64,000 nucleotides of DNA from Lotus japonicus (Eukaryota > Streptophyta > Magnoliopsida > Fabales > Fabaceae), in the NCBI RefSeq assembly GCF_012489685.1, contig NC_080042.1, positions 55,170,066-55,234,065 on the forward strand. The letters run 5' to 3'. The position numbers and the translations under genes were made by a program. Numbering within the stretch: position 1 is the first letter of the stretch; each line of letters starts with the position of its first letter. The notes under the pieces were generated by a model, which saw only the letters and a program-made list of their open reading frames with translations, searched no databases and was not told where the DNA came from. Of this stretch, positions 27,301 through 38,111 are shown one piece after another.

Positions 27301-28988
27301 TATTTAAAAATGTAACTGTAATCTTATTATCTTAATATCAACTATCCATTAGTGTAAGTGTCGATGACGTTCACCAAATTATTGGTAAATGTCACTTATT
27401 TCTTTGATACAGACTCACTTAATCTTCTTAATATCAATAAATGTGCTATACAATCATCAACAAAAGTTTACTTCAGTCAATAATAATAAGCCAACAATAT
27501 TTATATATTTTTAGACAAAAATAAACTACAAATGGGTGAAAATATGGGTTTTGGCGGGCTAACACGACCCAACCCGCCATTAGCCCGCCAAATTTGGGTT
27601 GGGTTGGGCTAGCCTATTAAGTTCAAACGCTGAATACATCGTTTATCACTTTTTGAATGATAACAGTTTTCAAGAGTAAGTGCAATGCTTAAAATTTCAT
27701 ATGAATTATATTTCAGGAAACCACATTTATGACTCACATCTCTCATCGTCTGATGTCCAAAGTACAAGAGTACAAGACTATGCAAGAAGACGCTCCATTT
27801 CAGAGAAGAAAGGTCAAAGCTACAAAGCAGACAATACAAGCAAAGAATAGTCAAAACTGCGAGTTCGTTTAACAAAAAAGAAGCCTACACCTAGTGAAGA
27901 TAATGTCTAGAGAAAAAGCGACATGTTCAAAATTGAAGATATTTCTCTGAAATTCTTGAGAGAATCACGTGATATTCTACAAAGCACATTGATCAAAGAA
28001 ATAAGTACAATGTTGTCAAAATAGAGTTTCCTCTTTCTCTCACTAAATGGCTGAAACGATACTGCATATGCTACCAACCAACTGACAAGATACACTTTGT
28101 AGCATTCTGTCTCAGCAAAAGACACATTGCATTTAATGCACCTGACGAGAAGACTGTTTGATGCAACTGCTAGAACTCAAGATGCTCTACACGCTCAAAC
28201 AGCTATCCACAAAACCTAGAAGCTCTTGAAGTATAAAAGGAGGACTTGAATAATTTTAGAAGTAAGAAACTTAGCTTTAACATTGATCAACTTCTATTCT
28301 TCTCCAAGAAATCAAGAAAAGTTCTAACCTCGTCTGAGAGAAACACCTAAGAGTCAAATCTCTATTATAAAATCTCTATAGATTCAAAACTCAAAGTATA
28401 CACCAGAGTCAAATCCTCTCAAACACTTTGTAGTTCATGTGCTTAGCATTTTCTATTATCCCTCTTGTGATAAGAGAACCCTGTACAGTCAAATGATCTT
28501 GAAGAAGATCTTAGGAGAAATCCTGAACAATACTTTGTAAAGGATAAGTCCTTAGAATACTTGGTTGGGAGAAGTCATGTCGAACACTTGTATAGGAGAA
28601 GTCCTGTAGAATACTTGATTGGGAAAAGACTATCTAATACTTGGTGTAGGAGAAGTTTTGTATACTTTTTTAGTTAAGTCGTGGTTAAGCCAAGGACTGC
28701 ACGTAGCCCTATCGTTTGTGGGTGAACGAGAATATATTGGTTGTGTTATATTGTTTACTTCTTTACTTATCCGCTGAACCAATCGATTTTGAAAACATTT
28801 TGAAAACTTATAATCTTTTGAAAAATCAAAGTTTTAAAAGAACACAATTCAAATCCCCCATTTTTTGTGTTATATTATTGATTATCATAGCTCACTTTAA
28901 AATTTGGGTTCAAAGTCTGAACCCAACCGCCATAAAAGGTGGGCTAAACGGGCTGGCCCAGCGCGCCAAACTCATTTTGCCACCCCTA
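26635..28988. mobile_element. hAT-like element with GGGGTGGCAA ends
   Basis: Left end TGGGGGTGGCAATACG and right end CATTTTGCCACCCCTA are inverted. The flanking 8-mers TCTAAAGT (26627-26634) and CCTAAAGT (28989-28996) match at 7 of 8. The body also has GGCGGG / CCCGCC-rich subterminal repeats (near 27540-27610 and 28915-28965). No transposase was recognised. Confidence 0.6.
27620..28870 (+). repeat. Retroelement-like filler with degenerate 30-40-bp repeats
   Basis: Contains repeated variants of GGAGAAGTCCTGTAGAATACTTG at about 28500-28680 and an end-like ACACAATTCAAATCCCCCAT near 28842, a style seen in LTRs. No LTR pair, primer site or coding domain was found. Assignment is tentative. Confidence 0.3.
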
Positions 28989-28996
28989 CCTAAAGT

Positions 28997-29582
28997 AAAG
29001 AGATAAGAATAGAAGAAAGAGGAATCAAATATATTATAACTAATGCGGTAGAAAAAGAAAAAAAAAATATGAAAAGAGAGGGTATCAATATATAAAAGTT
29101 GCATGTTTATTTAATTTATACTTACAAAACTTAAATGTTGCATTAACAAAATAAAAATGAAAGAAAAGTGGTAAATCAAGAAGGGCATAACTGTTTTATA
29201 TTTTAGTGTGTTTTGATTTAGTGTAATTTGTGTAGCTTCATTTATGTATTTCAATGATTTTTAGTTTTTTACAAATAAATACTAGTTGACTCCTTGGATC
29301 TTTTGAGTGTAACTTCTTTATTTTTAAGATTTTAATTTACTCACACTTATATTTTTTTTCAGCTCATTTTCAGTCGTCTTTTCTTTTATATCTCTCTTTT
29401 AATGTTTTCATATCATTTATCATATGTATTATTTTTCTCTATTTCTTCCTTTCTCTCTAGATTTTAAGTTTTTTTTAGGCTCTCTAGATTTTAAGTACAA
29501 TTGGAGTGTGAAAGTAAACTTATAGTTGAATCTTATACTAACAAAGACAGCTTTATCATAGAAATTAGGGTGGCGATTACAT
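28997..29582. other. Intergenic DNA
   Basis: AT-rich and pyrimidine-rich, with no feature recognised. Confidence 0.5.
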
Positions 29583-30368
29583 ATTTTTGGTTGGCTTAAT
29601 TTGCACTTTTGGTCCCCCACGAACGCTATATGTGCAACCTGGGTCCCCAAACTTCAAAAATCCCATAACGCATCCCCAACGTTTATCTCCGTTAACAATT
29701 TTCGTCCACCGCCTCTTTTCCATCCATAAACTAATGTTTTTGGCTTATGTGGCTTTTTTTTTGTGATCTGACAACCATATAGGAGAGAGAGTGAACATGT
29801 GAGAGGCACGTGAGTAAATTTTATAATATAGTCTCAAATCCCAAATTAGCTTCAAATTTAGAAACCCTAAATTGACCAAAATCGCACAGCGGAGGAAGCA
29901 AGGTTGTGCGGCGAGAGAAGATCGACGACCTCTTGGTGTCGACTGTGAAGGTGTAAGAAGCAAGTGTCTGTCATGGCCAGGACGAAGGGAACGGGGGATG
30001 AGCAAGTGAAGAAGAGTGAAAAGGGGAAACTTCCAGTCAAGAGGAAGGAACACAAGAAGAAAAGTCCCACAAAGGGGGAAAAGTCCGAGAAAGGAGAGTG
30101 TGGTGGTCCCTGAGAAAAGCACTGGCAACAACTTTTGGGACTTGGGGGATCCATTACCACCAAACTATGCGGCCAGGTTAGGATTCTTTAATATTCTGCC
30201 TACTCTCTTTATTGTCTTTATGTCTTTATTTGTGTCGTTGTCTGTTGTATGAGGGGTTGTTGAAGGATTTTTCAATTCATGGTGGATAATTTTTTATGGT
30301 TTCTTTAATTTCTTTAATTGGAATCTGTGTTGAATATAGTAATAGTTCCTTATTTTGTCTTGTTTCAG

Positions 30369-33181
30369 GCCAACTGTGTCACATAAGTTATCATTGAACA
30401 TTCATCATGGGGGTGCACCTACATTTCAGCCATCCATGCTATATGAAAATGGGTCAGTTGATCATTTTTCACCGTTGGATATTGATGAATTTTCTACAAT
30501 TGATGTGGGCAAGTTGGTCAAAGCACTTGGATATCTCAGCTATGATGGGTTGTGGTACAAGCACAAGGAAAGTGATGAGTGTGCTATTTTAAAGCCTCTG
30601 AACAATGATGAAGATGTGAGACAATTGGCTGCAAATGTGAAAGGTGAGAGTCAAATAGATATCTATGTTCAACACACTGTGCAAGAGCATGAACTTGTTG
30701 AAGAAACACCACTGCTTGCTTACAAGGAACCTGATGTGATAGAGCTAAATCCTGAGGTGGTTGTGAATGAGCCTGAGGTGATTGAGATTGAGAAGGAACC
30801 AGAGCCTGAGGTGGTTGTGAATGAGCCTAAGGTGGTTGTGAATGAGCCAGAGGTTGTGACTGATAGAGAGGCAGAAGTTGGGAGAAACAAAAAGAAAGGC
30901 AAGGAGAAGGCAAATAGAATTCAGGGTGAAGCAACAGATTCTAATGATGAGTATTATCCAGATGATGATAGCTCTCAGGCATCAAGTGGAACTTCAATAG
31001 ATGACAGTGATTATGAAGAGGACTGGGACTGGCTACATGTGTTGCCTCCACAGTCATTTGTGGATTTACCAATTGTTCCTCAAGATCCAACATTTGAGAA
31101 TGGTTTAAATGGGCCTGAACTTGTGCAAGAGTTAAGGAATCCAGATCCTACAACATTTGAAGACTTTGAGGATGAGGATGGAAACTCATATGATTTACAA
31201 AGTCCAGATGAAAGTGAAGATGATTTGGGCCAGAGGAAGAGATACCATAGGTTTAAGCCTACTCAGGATGGTGAAGATGTGAAATTTGAAATTGGCCAAA
31301 CTTTCTTAAACAAAGACATGTTTAGAGATGCTGTGAAAGACTTTGCACTTGAGACCAAGAAGAATCTGAAGTTTGAAAAAAATGACAAGAAAAGAGTGGT
31401 GGTTGGATGAGTACCTGAGTGTCCATTCTACCTAAGAATCAGCAAGACTCCTACAAGGCCTTTGTGGCGGGTGGTGAGCTTCAAGTCTGAGCATAACTGT
31501 TGTAGGACAGGAACCAATAGACAAGCTAAGACCCTCTGGTTAGCAACTAAATTCATGCAAATTCTTAGACACGCTCCTGACTTGAAGGTCACTAGTTTGA
31601 TTGTTGAGGCAAGGACTAGGTGGGGGATTGTCATTGGAAGGTTCAAAGCATACAGGGCAAAGGTGAAAAGTCTGGAAATGATTCATGGAGCAAGTATCCA
31701 GCAGTATAGTCATCTCAGGAACTATGCTGCTGAGATTGTGAGGAGTAACCCTGGATCAACATGCATCATCAAAAGCACAGTGGGTATTCATGGTCCTGTC
31801 TTCCAGAGGATTTACATGTGCTTCAAGGCAACTAAGGCAGCCTTTGCTACTACTTGCAGGCCCTTAATTGGGTTGGATGGCTGTTTTCTAAAGGGTATGT
31901 ATGGTGGTCAATTACTAGCTGCAGTAGGTAAAGATGGAAACATCCAGATGTTTTCAATTGCTTATGCAGTGGTTGAAGCTGAGACAAATGACTCATGGCA
32001 ATGGTTCCTCAATCTTTTATTGGCTGATTTGAATGGAGAGAAAAAGCAAAAATGGGCTTTCATTTCTGATAGACAGAAGGTAATACTCTAATCTTTTTTT
32101 ACTTTAATTTGATACTTAATATGTCTAATGTCAATGATTTGTGTGCAGGGCTTGGGTCCTACAATTGCTGCAATTGAGCCAGACACTGAACACAGATTTT
32201 GTGTTAAGTCTCTGTATGGTTACTTCAGGAAGAGATTCCCAGGACAAGAATTGAAAAGTGCTTTGTGGAGTGCAGCTAGGGCAAGCACAGTCCCAGAATG
32301 GAGAGCTGCAATGGATGTGATGAAGGGTTTGAATCAAGCTGCATGGACAGAGATGATGGAGATTCCACCTGAACAATGGACAAGGTCTCACTATAGCACA
32401 GACACACATTGTGACTTGCAGGTCAACAATATGTGTGAGGCTTTCAATAGAGACATCTTGGAATGTAGGGACAAGCCCATCATAACACTGTTGGAGGGTT
32501 TGAATTTTTACTTCACCGGCCGCATTGTAAGACATAGGGATTTGATGATGAGGTGGAGGAATAGCCAACTTTGCAGAACTATGCAGATAGGTGGCAAGCC
32601 AATTGGGATGGAGATAGTGGATATTCTGAGTTTGAAGCAGTTAGGGACAATGACAAGTATGTTGTGAACCTGCAACAGAGGTCATGCGCTTGTAGGAGGT
32701 GGGATCTCTCTGGAGTTCCTTGTGTAAATGTTGTTGCTTGCATGTGGTTCAACCATCACGCCCTAGAGAACTATGTCCATCTTGCTTACAAGTAAGTCTA
32801 ACTCTACTACATTGTTTTTAATTTTTTCATCACTCATATGCTTGGACTGGTCTGATTATGTGTGTCATTTTCAGGAGACATACCTTTCTGAACACTTACT
32901 CTCACCTTATCCGACCCAACAATGGACCAAAGTTGTGGCCAGAGGTTGAGGCACTTCCTCTCAATCCTCCATATGTGAGAAGGCAGCCAGGCATGCCTAA
33001 AACACAGAGGAACAGAGCCAATGATGAGTCAACCAACCCTAATAGGCTGAGGAGGCACCACTCTACTATCAGGTGTAGAAGGTGTGGGAATTATGGACAC
33101 AATAGGAGGACTTGCAGAGGAAAGGAGCTAGCAGACAGAATCATTCCACCTGGAGGGAATCAAGTCAATATCTACTTGTAA
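30369..33181 (+). pseudogene. MURA-type MULE transposase, broken
   Basis: Exons I infer: upstream leader to 30176; 30369-32079; 32149-32791; 32875-33181. In order: an N-terminal domain (LSLNIHHGG ... GLWYK), an acidic Glu/Pro/Val repeat region, the MULE DDE domain with Asp codons at 31876 (GLDGCFLK) and 32068 (FISD) and Glu at 32437 (MCEAFN), a SWIM-like zinc site (CAC at 32685, PC at 32721), and a CCHC knuckle CRRCGNYGHNRRTC (33073-33114). Lesions: an in-frame TGA at 31408-31410, where relatives keep a Cys just before CPFYLR; a one-base frameshift near 32562-32571; and Asn (32727) in place of the usual SWIM His. It normally cuts and inserts the element's ends in the nucleus. This copy is probably inactive. 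Confidence 0.88.
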
Positions 33182-33360
33182 AATGACTTTTATTTGTGTG
33201 TGTGTTTGTTCAACTACTGCTAACTGAGGATTTGTCAATGAATTTTATGTGTGTGTGTGTTGATGTACTTCTAACTAAGGATTTGTCAATGAATTTTATG
33301 TGTGTGTGTGTGTGTGTGTGTGTTGATGTCCTGCTAATTGAGGATTGTCTATGATATTGC

Positions 33361-33632
33361 AGCAAAACACTGAAGTGTTACAACCTGAACAGAGGCACAA
33401 TACTTTTGAAGTAGGATCCTCATCATCTCAGGCACCTCCACCTCCACCACCTCCTGCAGGCTCATCTCACCCTCCACCACCTCATGCAGGCTCATCTCAG
33501 CCACCACCACCACCTTCTGCAGGCTCATCTCATGCACCACCACCTCCACCTCCTGATGCATCTTCAACACAGCCAGCACCAAGAAGAAGAGGCAGGAAGA
33601 GGAACATCAGCCAAATTAGTGCAACTCAGTAG
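33361..33632 (+). other. Possible last exon of the MULE gene: proline-rich tail
   Basis: Preceded by a good acceptor (ATTGCAG, ending at 33361-33363 or just before) and in phase with a possible donor at CAA|GTCAAT near 33165. Encodes QNTEVLQPEQ, then PPPPPP/AGSS repeats, then basic RRRGRKRN and a stop at 33632. A GT microsatellite (33297-33322) lies in the presumed intron. Without RNA evidence the transcript may simply end at the TAA at 33181. Confidence 0.45.
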
Positions 33633-33639
33633 TTTAAAA

Positions 33640-34180
33640 TGTAGTAGTACCTAAGACTTGTAATTCCATGCCATCTGTGGCTTTATTTTGGAACTCAGTA
33701 GTGCAACTAAGTAGTTTAAATTGTGCCATCTATGACTTTATTTTGGAACCTTAATCAGTTTGTGCCATATGTGGCTTTATTTTGGAACCTGAATCAGTTT
33801 GTGCCTTATGTGGCTTTATGTTGGAACCTTAATCAGTTTACTGATATGTTTTATTTGATATGATGATGTTATGTTGATGTTTTACTGATATCATGATGTT
33901 ACTTATATATATGATCTTGTTACCATGTCAAATTTTGGACAACATAAAAGTAGCAAACTTGCATTATTACCATGTCAAATACTGAGTGCATAATCATCCA
34001 AACTTTCATTGCATAACATCAGGAATTCCACTACAACCAGAACTAGATTCCATTACAACCAGTACATAGATTCCATTACAAATTCAAAATGACATAAGAT
34101 ACCATTACATAGATACCATCCCATTCATCTCCCTAAACCCTACAAAAGTTCCATCACATTCATCTACTTTCTTACATAGG
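33640..34180. other. Non-coding part of the MULE
   Basis: Contains three to four copies of a roughly 45-bp repeat around GTGCCATATGTGGCTTTATTTTGGAACC (about 33680-33835) and CCATTACA-rich repeats (34020-34110). It lies between the convergent transposase and GRF frames, so is likely shared 3' sequence. Confidence 0.6.
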
Positions 34181-34597
34181 CTACTCCCAAGACCATGATG
34201 CAAACCAGGCAATGACCAATGTCCCAGATAACAGAACAATCATCTTCTGCTTCTCTTCAATCCTCTTTGTTAACACCACTACCAACTTCTTCTCCCTTGC
34301 ACTCTCATCAGCATCAAACCATTGGAAGAAATTGCAAACTTTCTTGCAATTCACCTACAATTAACGAAGGACTGAAAATGAGAGATAACAGAGATATGAC
34401 AACATGAAAATGAGAAGAAATGAAAATGTTACCTCAAACAAACCACATCCATAAAACTTCCTTCCCCGATTCACCCTTGTCCATGTTGTCACAACAGGAC
34501 TTGGAACCCTACAATCGCATAGCACAACCTTAGGGTTCCTCTCAAAACCAGAGCAAAATGACGAATTTTCTCGATCCCCAGCAAATCCATGGGAGCA
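34181..34597 (-). pseudogene. GRF-type zinc-finger frame inside the MULE (antisense)
   Basis: Two minus-strand exons: open from 34597 to 34433 (ends GLFE, donor GAG|GTAACA), then 34354-34181 (VNCKKVCNFFQWFD to stop TAG). Together they show the GRF zinc-finger pattern: CDC, GRKFYGC, C..FF.W. This is followed by a charged helix and a hydrophobic C-terminal segment (LLSGTLVIAWF) that could be a membrane anchor, as in small plant GRF proteins of the At4g04775-like type. No ATG lies in frame between the upstream TAG (34600-34598) and the domain, so an exon or a base change is missing. It could be a captured host gene or an element-borne accessory gene. Confidence 0.6.
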
Positions 34598-35016
34598 CTA
34601 TCCTCTCCTTTGCGATCCCAGCTCCCTTCGAATCAATTGAGCCTCGTATTCCCACTGATTCGGCGTCGCACGCGATCCTCCCATTTCTAGGGTTCTTGAG
34701 CTGAGTGAAATTGGGGCTGAATGAGGGCTTCATCGAGGGGTTGATAAGAGGAAAGAAGATGAAGAGCATCACGTGCCTCACATGTGACTATTAATAAACA
34801 GACATGGCACTCTCTCTCCTATATGGTTTCCAGATCACAAAAAAAAGCCACATAAGCCAAAAACGTTAGTTTATGGACGGAAAAGAGGTGGGGGACGAAA
34901 ATTGTTAACGGAGATAAACCTTGGGGATGCGTTATGGGATTTTTGAAGTTTGGGGACCCAGGTTGCACATATAGCGTTCGTGGGGGACCAAAAGTGCGAT
35001 TAAGCCATTTTTGGTT

Positions 35017-35314
35017 CCATGTACTTGTGGCTTTTCTGAAAATCGCCCCTTTTTATGAAGGATGGGCTCGTTCTAGGAGACAGACCTGACAAATTAGGTA
35101 AATGAATGGAAGTTTAACACATAAAATAAAGAGAATAATTTTATACATTGACATTGTAATTTTTTTACACAATCTACTAATCAGATTTTAAATATAAAAA
35201 ACATTTGCTTATAAAAAAAACTAATCAGATTTTAAATATGTGACAAAATTTATTTTTTATTTAATTTAATTGATTGATGTTGCACATTTTTAAAATTTGA
35301 TTGGTTGACTAATA
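35017..35314. other. Intergenic DNA
   Basis: A short ACTAATCAGATTTTAAATAT repeat occurs twice (about 35177 and 35221). No gene. Confidence 0.5.
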
Positions 35315-35985
35315 ATTTTTTTTTGAAAAAAACAAAATTTCATAAAAACAAGCAGACATAGATGCCAAAGCATTGGGGTGAACAAAATGATCAAGACCAA
35401 GCAGTCCCTCATCTATCCAAACCAAAAAGGAGGAGGCCTCTCGGGCTAAAAAGTCAATGGCACTGTTGCCGAACCTACGAACAAATAAAATATCAATGTT
35501 GTAAAAGATAAAGCTAAAAGACGACAGTATGCAATAATCAAATCAAGATAGGAAGAGTCTCTCCTTCAACGTCTCTACCACTGATAAAGCTGCAACGAAT
35601 CTGTTTCAAAATAAACAGAGAAAAACCTCAAATCAAGAGCAAGTCTCATCACCCACCTCAGGCAAAGAACCTCTGCTAAACCTGCAGATTGCATCAACAC
35701 CAGAGCTAAGGTTGCTATTGCTAAAAGCTCTCCCTCCTCATCCCTTGCCAACATACCAAACCCCACCATGGCTCGTCGTACTGAAGCATCAAAATTGATT
35801 TTAACCCATCCTGCCGATGGTCTCGACCAAGCCACTAAATCTGTCCCTGGAGAGCGTTGTGCAACCGCTGGACGTGGCAATGCTTCAAGGGATGCCACTC
35901 GAGCAAGAACGTGGCCAAGAGACAACTCCTGATTCACGAACATAAGAGTGTTTCTAGCCTCCCAAATAACATATACCATGACTTA
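35315..35985 (-). mobile_element. 5'-truncated LINE: RNase H-like tail
   Basis: The minus strand encodes IWEARN, then the RNase H-like (RVT_3) signature KINFDAS, GFGMLARDEEGE and FETDSLQLYQW, and after a stop/frameshift FGNSAIDFLAREA, which is the usual C-terminus of plant L1 LINE ORF2. The sequence ends in an A-rich tail (a T-run at 35319-35331 on plus). Only the last part of the element is present and it is broken. No target duplication was identified. Confidence 0.75.
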
Positions 35986-35992
35986 GGAAGTA

Positions 35993-36258
35993 CTACCCCT
36001 GTTCCTTATTAAGTGTCTACTTTGGAGAAAAAATTGTGTTCCTATATATCTGTCCACTTAGAGTTTCAAGAGAGCATTAATTGATGTTTTTCCAAGAAAT
36101 CCCCTTACAGAAACAATAAATGAAGAAAGATAAAATACATTTTAAATGGTGAAATAAAAAAACAAATAATACTTTTATGAAAATCAAACACAATTAATTG
36201 TTTTCCTTAATTTATGTGAACTTTCTATTCCTGTACAGATATATAGGAACGGAGAGAG
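35993..36258. mobile_element. Degenerate Stowaway MITE
   Basis: 266 bp with ends CTACCCCTGTTCCT and AGGAACGGAGAGAG (inverted, about 70 percent) and TA on both sides (35991-35992, 36259-36260). Confidence 0.7.
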
Positions 36259-36260
36259 TA

Positions 36261-36856
36261 GTTTATAACATAGATAAATGTTCTTCATTAATTGAAGAAT
36301 GCATTTGGTAATTAATTGGTTTTTATTCAAATAGTATCATATATTACACTTAGAGCTTTAGATACTGACCAAAATATCATTAAAACTTATCTAGTATTTT
36401 CCCAGTAGTGAAACTTGGATAAGTGCTCTTTTGTCTTATCCTCAAGAGACGATAGTCTCCTAAAAGCAGCAAATAGTTGGTGCTTCACTTTCACGTGATT
36501 ATAAGAATAGTACAAGACTTTAATAGTGTTTTGCAAACATGCACGAAGCTAGCTTTGGGTCTTAAAACAATGATGTCCCGTTAAAGCTTAGAAAATATGA
36601 CATATTTGCAATTCAATTAGAGAACTAATGTCACATTTTCTTTTTGTACCGGGAGGCTGCCCACCCCAGCAGCACCCAAGCCATTTTCTGGCGACTTTTG
36701 ACCGACAATCCTTTATTTAATTTGCGCACTCAGCTATGTTTTTACACTTGATGCTTAGTTTTATCATCATGACAGAAGATAAGAACGAAAGGAAACTAAA
36801 ATAACACAATCTTGAACAATCATAAACTATATATTGGACAAAAATTAAAAGACATC
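36261..36856. other. Intergenic DNA
   Basis: Nothing recognised. Confidence 0.45.
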
Positions 36857-38111
36857 GCCTATGTTTGGCATGTCACTTCAGCTAGCTTATAGCTTATTTA
36901 ACTAGCTTAAAGCTTATTTGACTAGCTTAAAAGCACTATAAAAATGTTTGGTGAAAGAGCTTATTTCAGTAGCTTAAAGCTTTAAGCTATAGAGCCTGTT
37001 TGGATGCAAACAAAAAAGCACTTATTGAAGCTCATGTGATGCTTTTTTTTAGTTGATAAGCTCCAATAAGCTCTAATAAGCTGGTATCCAAACGGAACCA
37101 TAAGCTATCTCAGGTAGCTTAAAGCTTAAAGCTTATAGCTTATTAAATATATTCTCATTTTTATCCTTATTATTTTATCAAAATTTCACCTTTAGCCTTA
37201 TATGTTTTTTACTAAACCTATTTACCTACTCATTTTCCTATGTACCAAAAAAAATGTTATTTATTTATCGGTTATCACACTTGTCTCATATGTACACTGT
37301 TCCCACACATAAATAATTACTACTTTAGAATAAAATAAATAATTTTATATTACAAATTACTAATTATTTGTTTTATTCTATTTAATTTAATAAAAATATA
37401 GAAAATTAAATAAGTAAAAACTAATATTATATTTTTAAGATGATAAATAATTTGAGTGAAATAAAATATTTATAATAATTTTAATATTAATATCATATAA
37501 GTATTAATGTGAAAATAAAGTAATGTTAAATTACGCAGTGTAAATAAAGTTGATAACTGAAAAACAACCTCATTGAAAAAAAGTGTATAGTAAAACTAAC
37601 TGTTGAGCAAAGTAAAATGACATAAAAAGTCACACTTATATAATTCTTTTTCCATTTAACATTACTTTATTTACACTTTAAAACATATATGATATAAAAA
37701 TAATTACCACTTTAAACATTTTATAGTTCAAATTATTTATCGTCTAAAAACTATAATATTCACTTTTAATTTATTTTCGTTTTTTTATTTTATTTAATTT
37801 AATAAAATAAATTAAACTTATATTTTTCTAAATTAACAAAATATTGTTTAAAATTTTATATTAGCAAATGAATAGTAATTATTTCAAAATAAAAGTAATT
37901 AGAGTATAGTGTTTTTATAAATATAAAAAGGATAATGATAGAATTTTATTAAAATGAAGGATAAAAAAGAGAATAAATTCAATAAGCTTTAAGATACTTA
38001 TTAAAAAGCTTTAACCTCCTGAAATAAGTTCATTCACCAAACATTTTTAAAAAGCTTTTAAGCTAGTCAAATAAGCTATAAGCTAGCTGAAATGACATGC
38101 CAAACATAGCC
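36857..38111. mobile_element. Inverted-repeat element rich in AAGCTTATAGCTTA
   Basis: Left end CCTATGTTTGGCATGTCACTTCAGC and right end its inverse, with subterminal AGCTTATAGCTTATTT repeats. About 1.25 kb, AT-rich interior with no genes. TSD not clear. A second inverted-repeat element (36992-37099, ends GAGCCTGTTTGGATGC / GGTATCCAAACGGAACC) is nested near its left end. Confidence 0.7.

Larger units (their letters stand above)
29593..35006 (+). mobile_element. Full-length Mutator-like element (MULE), 5.4 kb
   Basis: Terminal inverted repeats 29593-29791 and 34809-35006 (about 199 bp, few mismatches) begin GGCTTAATTTGCACTTTTGG. They are flanked by the exact 10-bp repeat ATTTTTGGTT at 29583-29592 and 35007-35016 (the MULE norm is 9, and range 8-11 is known). 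Inside are a MURA-type transposase in sense, a proline-rich 3' exon, and an antisense GRF zinc-finger frame near the right end. The clean ends and target duplication suggest it moved fairly recently, although the transposase now carries a stop and a frameshift. Its GGCTTAA ends resemble the smaller elements at 2140, 18594 and 63475. Confidence 0.93.

Noticed and set aside
31408..31410. TGA as programmed readthrough or selenocysteine
   Set aside because: No supporting context or RNA element was seen, and land plants lack selenocysteine insertion. A point mutation is simpler.
33349..33582. Antisense frame across the proline-rich exon
   Set aside because: It is the mirror of CCACCA repeats, with no domain and no splice context.
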